A stretch of 64,000 nucleotides of DNA from Steinernema hermaphroditum (GCA_030435675.1 CM059623.1:9760012-9824011); one strand, 5' to 3'; positions 36,431 to 48,214 are shown, counted from the first letter of the stretch. A program made the numbers and translations. The notes: generated from the sequence alone by a model not told the origin.

Positions 36431-36621
36431 CTTGGTACCGAGTGCCGATGGAAAAACGAAAATTTTCGTAGAGAATTTTTTCGTGAACAACAGTGAATAA
36501 CAGCCCCAATGGAAGTGAATAAGGGATAAAAAGAGTCGGTAAACACGAATAAAATAACGAAAAACCCGGCGACGCGTAAAACATTTGGAAATATGCCTGG
36601 TAAAAAATTACGCCTAAGTTT

Positions 36622-36919
36622 CTGGCGCTATTATCAAACAGTTGCCGGAATGGAACGAGCGTTGCCGGAATGGGCGAAGCGTTGCCGGATTTTTTTTTTT
36701 TGCCAAGAAAGTGGTTGGGTGTTTGAGATGACTAATAGGGCGACTGGAGAAGTGAGGATGTGGGAGGTAAGGGATAGGAAGGCCAAAACCCTTCTCCGCT
36801 TATGAAAGATAACTGCGCTCTGTTACTTTGTAAGAACTGCTTTGTTCTGTTCATAAATTTTCCGGCAAAAAAATCCGGCAACGCTCCTTCCATTCCGACA
36901 ACTGTTTGATAACAGAGCC
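36622..36919. repeat. MITE with about 45-bp inverted terminal repeats
   Basis: The left end contains CTATTATCAAACAGTTGCCG and then GAATGGAACGAGCGTTGCCG; the right end carries the near-perfect complement (ending ACTGTTTGATAACAG). CGTTGCCGGA-type subrepeats occur three times at the left end. About 298 bp, non-coding. It directly abuts the Tc1-like relic and may have used its transposase. Confidence 0.65.
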
Positions 36920-37539
36920 AACTTACTGAACACCCTGTGGAAGCTCCCGCGATTTAGTTCCAATGGAATGTCTCTTGCCCTTCAAATGCGATGAAACCTT
37001 CTCAAATGAGGGTACTGGAATCGTCGTAATGTTCTGAAGGTTTTATATAAAGCACAAATAAAGCATAAAGTGAAAAAAATAAATGCATGTGGTAAATAAA
37101 TGCATAAGAAGACTTCGCTGGTTCAGTTTGGTTGGAGTGGTGGAATTGAAAACAAAAATGGGTGGATGATGCTGTCTTTAGAAGGAAGGAGCGCTTCGAT
37201 TGAGCACCACGAAATCCTGTTCATCCATCGCAATAGTTGTGCGGGCCACGAAGTGTCTCTGGACGTTGTTCTCATCGGTGAATGCTATCTGGATTACTTG
37301 CTGTTCGGGAAAGAGCAAGGCGACTTGTTGGAGGTCAATGTGGATAGGCGCCGCCATGTTAACTTTTCCCTAAAGCTCACAAGTAAGGTGGTGTCTTAAA
37401 AAGGTGTCTTACGAAGGCGACGTCGCACATGTTTCTGCTGGTTGGCATCTCACAAACTTCTTCTGGCTGCTGCTGGATTGAGATCTCATTTCTGACCTGT
37501 GCAACGGAGTTTAGCGCCCATTCGATCTAAAAAGAAGGA
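36920..37539. other. Intergenic, no gene seen
   Basis: A 99-codon plus-strand frame at 37100-37399 has no domain or splice context. Nothing else noted. Confidence 0.35.
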
Positions 37540-39076
37540 CTAAACACTTCTACGCCCTTTTGTAAGTTCTACCCGTTGCAATGGTTCAATTGGCTGGGCA
37601 AAACCGAAGTCATCATGGTTTTTGACGGAGCAGGGCGACAGCGAATCGGACGTTCTACCGCAATCACCGAAGCCTTCATCCCCGGAATGGGGCGACTGGT
37701 CACCAGCAAAGACGGTGGGGCTGAACTCCTCACCCCGACGGAGCGGCTGGTGCACAGTTGCACTGGAGTGTTGTTGCTTCAGCGCGCTTATTTCCTCCTT
37801 GAGAACCTTGTTCTCCATTTTCAGCGAGCTTATTTCCAAGAAACAGCGTCGCAATTGCTCCTCCTTGACGCTTATTTGCTCCATGAGAACATTTTTCGCG
37901 ATATTCAAACGTTCCTTCTCCTCAGTCTCGTCTTTCAGCTCTTTCTTGAGCTTGTCGACAGAATCCAGTTTCGCTTTGACCTGAAAGAAGATTAGAATAG
38001 CCCTTCATAGCGGATGGTTTCAGCTCCGTTGGAGAATGCACGTTTTCAGCAGGTTCAAAAAACATATCAATGGCAAAAACTTACTTTTCCGCGAAAGCAG
38101 CTTGAGCTTCAGGTCTTCTGCTTCAGTTCTTGGCGCAGCCAAGAGGAACTCAGACAAAGTCCGAGGATATATGTATGTTAGGGAAGCCCAAGGGTCGCTA
38201 GTGCGACCAGGGACGGTGGATTTGCCCCTCAGTAGGATCTACTGCTGCTCTCACAGATAATGGGTTCATTCTTTTGATCGATACTCTGTCATCTTAATGT
38301 CCCAATTTCAATGCAATAGCTTTGGTTCAACTTCGTGGTTTTTAAATATTAAAAATGGTTCTCAATATGTAATAAAATGCCATCTCCGAATCCCTATGCC
38401 CTATAAAACAAATGTATTAAAACCATATAAAAAAGTTAGTTGCTGTTGTTGTAGATAGCAGTTAGCGACAGAGTTCCTTGACAGACTGAGGGCATTATGA
38501 CCTTAAAAAAGCTTTTTAATCTGTGATAAAATGTCATCCCTATTCCTTCTTTCCTTTCTTCTTTCTTTGTATTAGAACCCCTTCAGACTCACGTAAAGTC
38601 CATAGGCATGAGCATAAGCTTAAGCCAAGCCTGGATGTTAGGCTATGCGCAAAAACAAATGCCTGCGGCCCTCCTACAGCCTAAATTTTGCAGGTTCTTT
38701 AGATTTACTAAGGTGCTCCATGTCGATGGTAATCAGTGATATGGTCTCTCTCGGAGGGGAAGGTCTGATCGCATAATTATTTTGAAAGAATAAGACCAAC
38801 TTAGCGTCTCAGAACAATAGATCTTTAAAACAATCGCTTTAAAACCGATTTTTGGGCGTTTGCATAAAGGACTAATGTGAAAATGTAAAATGACACGAAC
38901 TAAGGATGGCTTCTCCAATGTCAAACCACTCTACAGCTGGACTCGAAGAACCCGCCTTTCGTATGTATTCATAGGAAGCCCTTCAAATCGCCTCCAAGGC
39001 AACTCACTCTTTCGCGATGGTTCCGGGAGCGCAACGTCTCCTTCTTCACGGTTCCGGTCATCTTTTGCGGAGCCAT
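37540..39076 (-). CDS. bZIP-like protein A, 169 aa
   Basis: Two exons: 39076-39008 (23 codons) and 37980-37540, separated by a 1027-nt intron with donor AGA|GTGAGT and acceptor CTTCTTTCAG. Exon 1 (MAPQKMTGTVKKETLRSRNH plus RER) carries the basic region. Exon 2 carries a long leucine zipper (LKKELKDETEEKERLNIAKN, then EEQLRRCFLEISSLKMENKV) and a Ser/Gly/Asp-rich tail. Exon 1 has the same length, splice donor and ending as exon 1 of the gene at 42.9 kb. The zipper halves align without gaps (EQLR/AELR at position 41, LKMEN/LKAEN at 53 after the splice). The canonical bZIP invariant Asn appears to be replaced (Glu), so DNA binding is uncertain. An alternative local first exon at 38065-38042 (MFFEPAEN) is possible but less convincing. 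Confidence 0.65.
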
Positions 39077-40952
39077 GACGAATATGTATATGGAAGTCCC
39101 AGGTCCTTTGTTGAGCGAGGTAGTGATGAGAGAGGCGTCCGACGGCTGCTAGAGCGATGGTGTGAATGAAAAGACGCCGTATGGGGTCGGAAGAGGAACA
39201 CCGCGAGGAACAATGCGAAGTGCGAGCGCACTGACGACGATGGTACCAATCGATAGACGACTGCAATCTTCCCCGTTCGGAAAAGTTGCGGAAAAGAGAT
39301 TGCACATGCACTTTGGAAGTGAACCGGGAAAATTAAGTAGGCAAACACGAGTGCAAGACTTGCTCAGCCCTGTCTATCTTCTCACAACACGTGACACAAC
39401 ACGTTGTTTTGCTCTGGCGGCTATTGCGAAATGGTGTATTTTCGAAAATGCGCTTTGGGCGTGACTGGTTGGATAGGACATGTTTACGCTTCAATGGTTA
39501 AGGGGCCTTCAGAGTTTGCTGTTTCATCTGACGTGTTATAAACAGTGCTCGCTTTTTCGCAAAAGAGCATTGGGAATAATTGGTTGGCGCGGTGCTTGCT
39601 GCTATGGATGTAGGAGATTAAGAGAGGGTGTGACGGTCTTACTCGTTCAGGTTTCATCAGAGTGATACGAAATACTGGACGTGAGATTTTTCTGCGAAAT
39701 AACCATCATGCAGCTGGACTCGTTTTGGCGTCGTTGTGCCTTTCGAAAAATTTATTGTAAGACGCCGCATTCGCTCTTTGAGATGACAGGGTCGCCGACT
39801 GCATATCGGGTCCTGGAGCGGTCGACGCAGCTTTGGTTAAGTCGTCACAGATTGCCCACATGTTGCCATTAAGATATCTTTGTGTTTGGGACAAACGAAG
39901 TTGTTACGAGAAACATTCAACATGATGGAGTTTGTGTTTGCGCATGGGACAACAAATTAATCATAAATTTCAGGAAGAGTCTTCTTCCGCTTTCCTTGTT
40001 TACGTGCTGACAAGATAGGGTTCAAACCAGATGGGGTTCGAATTCTGCTGCCAAGGATTACGGTAGTCTAAGTGCATACTGTTGGCATGCATCCTTTTTG
40101 TGTGCTTCTCAACAACAAAGACTACGGTAGTCGACCATCTGGATCAAAATATAATTACGAGATTACGGTAGTTTTTCGGATCTTCCTTTTGTGACCTTGT
40201 GTTGGGTTGGAGCATGTATAATCGATTTGTATAATCTGTTCAAACACGATGAAATTGTGGTGCATGAGATTATGCCTGACCCATGAACGTTGCTCTTGTA
40301 TATACATAGCTTCAAAATATTTTATTTACAACTATACAACAAATAAACATAATCAAATCAGGCACCAGGACTCGAGGGGGGCATCGGAAGGACCACACAC
40401 ATCAATTCAAAATTCGGCCAGGGAGATTCAAGAAGACGACGATTTTTAGCTTTGAGTTTTGCGTTTTCGACGCATAAATACTGTCATTGCTTTACAAAAA
40501 AATCCAAAATCATGATTATGTTTTTGGACAAAAAATTGAAACATTTCTGATAAGTTTCAGTTTTTTAGAGGGGCGGTGTTCGTAATGCGTCGCCGTTTCA
40601 CCTGAAGTGGTCCTTTCATTTTCGAACAAGATGATCCTTCTAGTCCCCTGGAGAGATCATCTTGGAGAGGCCAAAGTGAGAGTGCAAAGACTACTTCAGG
40701 TGGAACTGCGACCGGCATGACGGCACCGGTGACCCGCGGGATGGCCCAAAGGGGCAAAGAAGCAATGACAGGTGGGAGGGGGGGGGGGGGAAGGCGCTCA
40801 AAATCGTCGTCTTGGACGTGGCGGAAAAGAGAACTGAATGATACAACCAAAGAGGATCGAAATAAATCGTTGTGGATTCTGAAGAAGAGGGGGGACATTT
40901 CTGCAGAAACAACAACGATCTGGGACGACACAGTTTGGTTTGAGTGGTGGAA
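39077..40952. other. Intergenic between the bZIP-like paralogues
   Basis: 1.9 kb without a supported gene. Bases about 39100-39250 resemble the upstream region of bZIP-like B (shared GTGCGAGCGCA and TCCGACGGC pieces). TACGGTAGT occurs three times between 40059 and 40170 at about 50-60-nt spacing. An 11-G run lies near 40780. Confidence 0.4.
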
Positions 40953-42925
40953 CTAGGCCGACGTTGTCCGAGGGACAACAACGAGCTCGGCAGGCTGGCC
41001 AATGCTGGGGGTACAGAGCGCTCCGACGGCGGGGTAGTGGTGTAGGTCAGAGATAGGAACGATTTCTGGCTGATAGGGGATGGGCTGGACGATGGAAGAC
41101 ACTGTCTTTACAACATGGAAAGGGATGTCAGTGATGACTATTTGAGAAAAGGCTTTGTATAATTTCAAGTTACCGTTGGTGTCCGGCACATTGAAGAAAT
41201 GCTCAGAGCATGGGGGGAAATAAGCTCCGATCGCGGACTTCAATGACTCGTCGACGATTTCATCTTTTGAGTCGAGTTTAGGTTGGGGATAAAGGGTCGG
41301 GATGCATAGTTGAAGGCCGGGGGACTGATTCGGCACAGCTTCTTTAGAGTAGTCTTCGAGGTGCGCGACCTGCGGGAGATTCGGGGAGGGGGTTGGCGGC
41401 TGTAGAGCCTGAAACAGTAGATGTAAACAACCAGAATGTTAAAAACAGTTGGAATTTGAAGGCAAAAGAAGAGAAGGCCTGATTCCTGCTTTAGTGATTT
41501 ACCAAAAAGGGTTTCAGATTGAAATAACAGTGGCCATAGAAAAGATCGGTGAGATAAGAAAGGTTTCTCATTCGATTGTTTTCCATCAATTAAAATCGCT
41601 GGTTTTGAACTCTCGAGAAAAATGCGTACTTCTAACTTAATCATTATTCAGTAATTACCTGATGACTCGTAGAGTTCTCCATCAACGACCAGTTGGGAAC
41701 TCCTTGATTCGACGATACCACGCACTGTGAGCTAACGAAGTCCATTCCCGCAGACCTCGGATCGTGAGGCGCATAGCCAGTTTTTTCTGGGGAAACAGGT
41801 GTGGCATATTGATCAGCTGGCGGGCTCGGTGGCACAGCTTGATGAGGGGGAGCGAACCAATCGCCTTGACTCGTGGATATCTTCGGCACGGGTTGGACTT
41901 CAGCAAATGACTTAAAAAACCATGCTCAGTAAAGGTCGATAATAGGGATAGTACCTGAGTATATGTCGTCGAACCTCTTGCTACAAGAAGAGGGGCATTC
42001 TGATTTGAAAGAGGACCAGTACAAGAAGTACCGTACGCTTGTTGGGAAAACTTGTTTTGTCCGGCATCTTGCGAACAGTCGTAGGCGATCGGTACGCCAT
42101 TTTGATCAACATTTCTCATCTTAAAAGTGCCGTAGACTAGAGACGATTGGAACAAGTCTACCAGGTTGTGGGCAATATTTCCTTTCTTCGCGGGATTCGG
42201 AAAAGGGTCCTCCTGGGTTCCTCGCTTTCGACCGCGAGTATTGTACTGGTGACGTGGAGGAGGAGGAGGAGTTTCGTCGAAGGGCATGGGCTGCTCACTG
42301 AGGACGGCAGAGCACATGTCCGTGGTTTCGAAGAATTCACTGAAGACATCGCCTTCTTGACATTTAATCGGCTCTTCGTCCGACTCCACGACATCCGCTA
42401 CAGGCGATTGAGCATCGGGGGAAGATCTGACGTCCTCCTCGCCGCTGTCTAACCAATAAAGCGGCAGATCAAAGTCCGCCGACTTTCTCTCCAACGTCGG
42501 CCTAGTCCCGTAGACCACTTGGTCCAGTTCTGTGGGTAGCGTCGGCGGTGAATCTCCGCCGTATTTCATATTCTCCGCTTTCAGCTTTAACGCGACTTTC
42601 TTCCAGTAGCGAAGCTCCGCCACCGTTCGATCGTTCTCCTTCTTGAGGGCTGAGTTTTCTTCGTACAGACGTGAGTTGTCCTTCTTGAGTTCCTCGACCT
42701 GGGGACGAAGAGTTATGTGTTCCTCACGTAGTTCTTTTTGCTGAAAGCACGGAAAAGTCTCTTCGGAAATATGCTATCTAAGTTGAATAGCCATCAGTAG
42801 AAAAACGAATAACGAACATAAGGAAATAGGGGGAAATGAAGCTGTGAATGACTCACTCTTTCGCGATATCTCCGAGTTCGGATCGTTCCAGCCGAGACTT
42901 CTCCCTTGATCTTTGGTGGAGACAT
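40953..42925 (-). CDS. bZIP-like transcription factor B, 508 aa
   Basis: Five exons in transcript order: 42925-42857, 42740-41955, 41910-41659, 41408-41174, 41137-40953, phases consistent. The N-terminal 23-codon exon ends in the basic stretch GTIRTRRYRER. The zipper follows (QVEELKKDNSRLYEENSALK, then VAELRYWKKVALKLKAENMK). A long Pro/Ser/Thr/Gln-rich region (about 85-508) with acidic patches resembles a transactivation domain. The RYR-basic core recalls ATF4-type bZIPs, but the position of the invariant Asn reads Gly. Paralogous to bZIP-like A by exon 1 and zipper register. The last coding exon and 3' end have a copy near 50.43 kb. Confidence 0.7.
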
Positions 42926-44246
42926 GTTCTTGCAGCGTTCGGATGGTAAAAACGGCTGTAGCTCTGGAAACGATCTTTTTGAATCCTTGAGTTGGAAAGC
43001 GAAATCGCGAATCGGAGAAGTCCTTGAACCTCGATTTGAATTTCGAAAGTATGTATGGGAAGCGACAGTAAGGTCCGCGACGCTCGAATGAGAGTGAGCC
43101 GACGGCGTCGCGACGGAGGCGCGCAATACGAACGATGATGTCATTGGAAGCGGCAGTGTGACGCGGCCTCTGCAAGGCACAGCGGAGGGGTGCGAGCGCA
43201 CCAGAGGAGCGTGCAAAGTGGGGTGCGGCAGCTGACTGCAAGCGAATGCGTGTTTCGGACCAAAGTTGTGAGAGAGGGGAAAGCACTTAGGCAAAGAACA
43301 CAGAAAAATCGGCTTGGTATGAAGGGTTAGAAATTGAGTGGTTAAAAAGCAAGAAGTCGACAGCTAAAGTAAAAAACACCTGAGATAAACACTCCACTGT
43401 AACTGAATATCATTTGGGCGTGTTTTGATAAGTACGGTGTTCGGAACGCCGCGACGCGTCAGATAAAGAATACGAATGGATGACCGTGATGTTTACTTAG
43501 GATCTGGAAACTTGTTTAAGGGCGCCTGTGCGCCTGATAGTTCACTAAAAATGGGTCCTTTAACGTTGGGGTTCACTTTTAATTATCACCATGGCACTTT
43601 CTTATGCCTGTATCAGGGATACACCAGAAAAAACGGGCACGAAGAAGACGGGAAAAATTGGAACCGGGGCCGGATGCTTCCCTAACCTGCATGTTTTCCA
43701 CTTTTAGGAAGCGCTCATTACAGTAGCACGTCGACCATCGACTCTGTGGGTCACGCGCGCGGCGTTCGTATCGCTGCGGCGAGTGAAGTAGAAGAGACTT
43801 CCCGCGACTGTAATGAAGCATATGAAACACCGAGATGAAAATCAGTAGGTAATTCTTATCCTCTTGGGACTATATGGCCACAAAAAATTAGAAAAGATGT
43901 GAGCGTATCTGAAACGCTGAAAACACGTCATGTTTCGCCAGTCCGCCTGTTTGAAAATGATTCTGGTGCGGTGGGGATAGAGCTTAGTCGACGTGGCTTC
44001 AGGAGTAAGGCGACGTGGCGAGATCAAAGAACATCCCACGGGAAGAAAAGGCCTCTTTGCCGTTATGTTTCTGAGGCAGGAATTCATCAACAAAGGTCCA
44101 TTCCTATCGGACCTTTTGTTCATCATATAAATTAGAGGATCTGCAAAAAATAGCTATCGCAAAATACACAAATTTGTTTCCATTGTCTCGAATGGAGCTG
44201 TTTTTCTGAATCAATAATCGGCTCTTAAAAAAACCATTGAGTCCGA
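42926..44246. other. Intergenic, no supported gene
   Basis: G+C-rich upstream region of bZIP-like B (about 43070-43280), then A+T-rich sequence. Overlapping frames at 43842-44135 on both strands are without domains. Confidence 0.35.
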
Positions 44247-44560
44247 AGGCCTCCTGGATTTCCACCATCATGGAAAGGTTCGGCACCGAAGTCCCGTTGC
44301 AACCCCGAAGTCCGCGACGCCAGCTGATCTCCAGGTTCGCCCGTTGTGCTCAACTAATGCGTTTCGTCCAGATGCCGTTCTTCACTCGTGCCGCCCACGG
44401 GAGCTGCCGAAGAACCTCCTCAACTCCGACCCGAGTTGGAGATGGGCTGATAAGTCGGCTCCGGCTCCTTGTGCTCCATTCAGCCTCTTCGCTTCTTTAT
44501 CCGCTCACACTGATGGGATGCAACTCCGAACCGAACTGAATCCGCTGCAAACTGCAACTC
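44247..44560. repeat. Dispersed repeat family, copy 2
   Basis: Contains GAAGGCCTCCTGGATTTCC, TTGCAACCCCGAAGTCCGCG and further CAACTCCGA units that match the copies at 35.1, 49.1 and 59.95 kb. Confidence 0.45.
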
Positions 44561-44992
44561 CGAAGTATGTGCCACTTGCTGTTTTCTCCCACATGCTCTT
44601 CTTTTATCTGCTAATTAGAATCGGCGTCCACAGACGTTAATTGATTATTGCCTTCGTCGTCCTCAAAGAGCGCTTATCAGCAAACGAAACAATGAGTCAC
44701 CAAGTCATCTCAGTGATTTGTAGCCTTACTTAGTGTGTATTGAGTGTACCGCTGCGGTTATTACTCCTTCCCACCTCAGAATATTCGTAAGTTTTAATTT
44801 GAACGACACAGCAGCTGCAAAGTTAATTAGCTACAAACCTGCAGATAAGTTCGCTGACTGCGGGGTTCCTTATCACAGAGAAAATGGGCAAGATCGGCCA
44901 TTCTATGTATTCTGTGATTCTACGTTTATGCATTCATTAGGACATCAAGACATAAGAAGATCGGTTCCTAGAAGATCGACAAGCTGCTCCCT

Positions 44993-45233
44993 TTAGTTCG
45001 GAGGGCGACTCAAAGTGATGAGGAGCTGGCGAATTTGCACGCGGAGTTCCCGGTTCTCGGCAACGACCTCTTCTATCTAAAAGCAATTTAGCAGAGCTAT
45101 GGGTTCGAGATGCATGTAGACGTACGCGTCGCCTCAAATCATCCACTTGCTGTCGCTGCAACTGCAGTGCTGCTTCGAACCGCTCGAGCTCCCGCTGGAT
45201 CTCATCGCTCTGACGGGTGTGGTCATCGGTCAT
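44993..45233 (-). CDS. Leucine-zipper-like microprotein, 63 aa
   Basis: Two exons (45233-45126 and 45076-44993), 49-nt intron (GTACGT...TGCTTTTAG), phase 0. The predicted chain is a single uninterrupted coiled coil: MTDDHTRQSDEIQRELERFE, AALQLQRQQVDDLRRR, spliced to IEEVVAENRELRVQIRQLLI. The heptad phase continues across the splice. A 3' splice site (CCACTTTTCAG) lies 1 nt before the ATG, and a TATAAAAA box lies about 65-70 nt upstream. The N-terminus is acidic/polar and not Arg-rich, so this would be a zipper without a basic region, the layout of dominant-negative dimerisation partners (inference). Confidence 0.6.
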
Positions 45234-46808
45234 TCTGAAAAGTGGTAAAAAGATCCGCAAAAAGGAGAGATGTACAAACGGTCAGTTCGGCTCAGCCTTT
45301 TTATAGACGTGCAGCGCGACCCCTCCCACGGCCCCACCAGAGAGCGCAAGAGTTCGTTATCAGATGCGTCACCACTTTCTACACGCGCTCAGTCCATGGT
45401 TTCCATGGGTTTGTCTGTTTTTTTCGTCAATGTACCCGGGCGTTGCAGGGATCTATGTACAGATATAACCAAGTGTGCTGCAAACGTGAATCCAACCTTG
45501 TGTCGATGAGTGGGTCATGATTCAGAACACAAGATAAGCGCTGCAAAAGTGTGCAGAGACTTTAGCAGCTATGATTCATGACGTTTAACGCCGATAGTAG
45601 CGGGTCAGATTGGTCAATATTTCGTTCCTTGTTCGAATGATCGAAATCAAATGATCTACTTGGCCACCTATGACTCATTCAAATCTTCTTCTGTTTTCTT
45701 CGTATTTTTGGAAATCTTCGAGTGTTTTGGTTTGACCACTGAAACTTCTACATGTTGCCAGTTTCCGGCACCTCATGTTGGCTATGGTGAAGAAAACCAA
45801 TTGGATACATTTCAAATATTCTGCAGAAAGTATGCGTGGTCGTGAAGGGGCGTAAAGGCATGCGTGCGATGTGCAACAAAGACCACAAATACTTCCTTCT
45901 TTATCAGGTTTCTGATTCATTTAAGCTCGTCAAGCATGTTGTCTAAGGTTTGTGACAAAATAAACATGCTGATATCAGGAAAGAACCCACACACTGAGCC
46001 AAAGTCTGCAGAACAACACACGTCATTTATGATCAAACGACTATTTTCCTGATGACGATGAGGACATATATTTTGTGTGCTTTGTGACATCGCACTGTTT
46101 ACGGCATTTGATGATTTTGTACGAAGTCGGAACAGATCCCATACGACGAACGACGCGGCGAGAAAGAACTACGCCGAATTACTCCCGTGCTTGGTCGGAG
46201 GAAGTGCCTGACGCTTCGTGGATTTCGAGGCCGAGCTGCAACTGAAGCCGTCACCAGTGGAGTCCCAATGGATGAAATAATGCGTTTTGGTCGTTGGAAG
46301 CGATCAGGGATGACTACGTTCTCGTCGCACCAGAAACAGTGCCCATCGCGCCTTCCGTGTTCAGTCGGTTTTGAAGTCATCGCGGTTCTTGTTATGGTTC
46401 TGTTGGTTCGTTATTGTTACCCATTCGTTCGTTTGTTATACCTTAATGCTCAACCTGATAGAGCAACCCTTTTCTTCGAATAGGTTTGATTGAGTATGTA
46501 GTTGGCATCCACGTGGAGAGGAGCTTTTCTTTTCGACGTTTCCATTTCTTGAACAGATAACAGATGTTCTTCGAATCTACTGCTCTAGCCCAACTACAAA
46601 TGAATGTCGAGCTCAAAACTCCACTCACTCATGGAATGTGTCTTCGTGAATGCGCTCTTATGTCACTCGTCACTCGCCTGTACTTTGGTCTTCATAACTT
46701 CATGTTTAATTAGTTCAATTATGTGAACAAAGGAACAATAAATAATTTATCACGATCAAGGGAAAATTTTGAGAACACAGATTTGCAGAATTTGGGAACC
46801 GTAGACGT
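45234..46808. other. Intergenic, no supported gene
   Basis: The TATAAAAA of the zipper gene is at about 45297-45304 (minus strand). The remaining open frames are short and domain-free. Confidence 0.4.
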
Positions 46809-47513
46809 TCACTCATCCTCCTCATCGTCCTCCTCGAAATCGCCATCGTCTTCGAAGTCGTCGTCGTCGTCGTCGTCGTCGCAGGTGTCATAGTCGTCGA
46901 ATTCGAGCATGTCAATGGGATCTATCTCATCCTTCTCCTTGATACAGTAGTCTTCGACGGTGGTGGGCACGACGATGCCCTCACGCTCAGCCTCCTTCTT
47001 CGATTCCTCCACCTGCTGCTTGACCGTCATCTCGTAGATGGAACTCTCGCCCGCCTTCCACTTCCTGAAGCTGACCGAAGCGTCGACGTTGGCCGGGGAG
47101 GAAATGTTGGGCTCGTTCAGAAGGGCGATGACAGAGAGGAGTACGGTACGTACGTTCTGTGTCGGATTCCAGCGCTCGCAGGGGAGTTCTCCGGACATGG
47201 GGTCGTCGACGGGAGGGTGGAGGATGCTGATGCAGAGGTCGCCGTTGGGGTAGACGTTGGGGTGGAAGAGCTGTGTGAGGAACTTGACCTTCGGAGGCTC
47301 GTAGGGGTAGTTGGAGGGAAAGCTGATGTTCGCCTTGAAGTAGCCGCCCTCGTAGATCGTGGCGGGTGGCCCGAAGATGCCGACTTTCCACTGCAGAAGA
47401 TTGTCCTCGCTCGCTTCAACGGTGAAACCCTCGACTGGGGACTTCTGAAAGCTCTTGAGCTCCTGGGAGAGAGCCTTGACGGCGCCGGAGGAGGGAGTGG
47501 CGGGGGGACTCAT
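46809..47513 (-). CDS. ubc-3: E2 ubiquitin-conjugating enzyme, UBE2R/CDC34 type, intronless
   Basis: A single exon encodes 234 aa. The UBC fold (about 10-180) shows the HPN motif (HPNVYPNGDLC), catalytic Cys94, and the acidic insertion after the active site that defines CDC34/UBE2R and UBE2G enzymes (HPPVDDPMSGELPCERWNPT). The C-terminal extension ends in a long Asp/Glu run (about 205-234), the CDC34-type acidic tail that docks on cullin-RING ligases. Role: transfer of ubiquitin and K48 chain building with SCF ligases in the cytoplasm and nucleus. The frame stays open 38 codons upstream to 47627, but the start at 47513 gives the family's usual length. Absence of introns in this intron-rich locus suggests a retrocopy; the frame is intact. 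A C-terminal fragment of a related gene lies at 27.2 kb. Confidence 0.9.
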   Translation of the reverse strand: MSPPATPSSGAVKALSQELKSFQKSPVEGFTVEASEDNLLQWKVGIFGPPATIYEGGYFKANISFPSNYPYEPPKVKFLTQLFHPNVYPNGDLCISILHPPVDDPMSGELPCERWNPTQNVRTVLLSVIALLNEPNISSPANVDASVSFRKWKAGESSIYEMTVKQQVEESKKEAEREGIVVPTTVEDYCIKEKDEIDPIDMLEFDDYDTCDDDDDDDDFEDDGDFEEDDEEDE

Positions 47514-47792
47514 TAGAAGCGAAGAGAGCGTCTGTTCTGATGGGATGGCCCTCCGCCCGAGTGCTATTATAACGCCGGAGCGATGCCGGGACGTCGCATC
47601 GAGCATCGCATCGGATGTGTGAAGCATTAGAACCAGATCAATCAGAAGCAGTACAATCCGACCTTCAATGTAGATGCAAGTGAAGAAAACGGTATAAGCA
47701 CGCTGCTTTGGTTATCTAATCTAGAAAAGCAGATAGATGCTCAGATATACTGTAGCCTTCCTACTTTCGGATCCTTAGCGCCCCTGTAGCCC

Positions 47793-48214
47793 TCATTTCA
47801 CTCGTTTCTTTGAGCTCAAGAAGGCGATGACAACACACAAGTGGCAGACCCATGCGAGAAGAATGGAACTGACTGCTGGAACAGGGCTCCGCGAATTGTA
47901 ATAATTCTGATTCGGAATAAACAGTTATTTACGTGAGCGAAGGATAGGGAACAGATAAATTGACGCGAAAAACAGAACTGTTGCAAAGAGAAGAAACGCG
48001 CTTCTAAGCTGTTTCACAAGGTGGTCGTTTTGAGCGTTCAGAAGGTCCCAGGACACTTCGAGTTGCTGCATGCATTGACTCAGAAGCGCCTTCTAAATAT
48101 CATTGAATGTTAACAGTACTGCATGGTCACCTGTGTTCGCAACTCCTGAAGTAAAAGGCGATATTCCGTAAACTCTTCATTTATGGCATGTTGATGAATT
48201 CTCGGATCACTCAT
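47793..48214 (-). CDS. Two-helix membrane coiled-coil protein, 108 aa
   Basis: Three exons: 48214-48131, 48092-47933, 47875-47793 (phases 0, 1). The N-terminal helix (EEFTEYRLLLQELRTQ, KALLSQCMQQLEVSWDLLNA) precedes two membrane helices (SAFLLFATVLFFASIYLFPI, about 59-78; ILLAWVCHLCVVIAFL, about 86-101) separated by only a few residues. The protein ends SSKKRVK, which resembles a di-lysine ER-retrieval signal. Without the last splice the protein would stop after the first helix; the splice signals and second hydrophobic helix favour splicing. A 3' splice site lies 13 nt before the ATG. Probably ER hairpin protein, cytosolic N-terminus (inference). Adjacent to, and apparently paralogous with, the gene at 48.3 kb. 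Confidence 0.6.

Noticed and set aside
38042..38065. Alternative first exon (MFFEPAEN) for bZIP-like A
   Set aside because: Weak GTGCAT donor. The exon at 39008-39076 matches the paralogue's first exon in length, ending and donor, so it is preferred.
39008..39311. 126-codon minus-strand open frame covering the first exon of bZIP-like A in another frame
   Set aside because: Shadow of the real exon and its upstream region; composition is Arg/Ser/His-rich without structure.
40020..40060. B-box-like GGTTCGAATTC suggesting a tRNA gene
   Set aside because: No A-box, acceptor stem or cloverleaf can be formed around it.
43842..44135. Antisense pair of frames that might be transposase remnant
   Set aside because: No catalytic motif or terminal repeats could be identified.
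47514..47627. N-terminally extended start for the E2 enzyme
   Set aside because: The frame is open, but the added 38 residues have no counterpart in the family; the ATG at 47513 gives the usual start.
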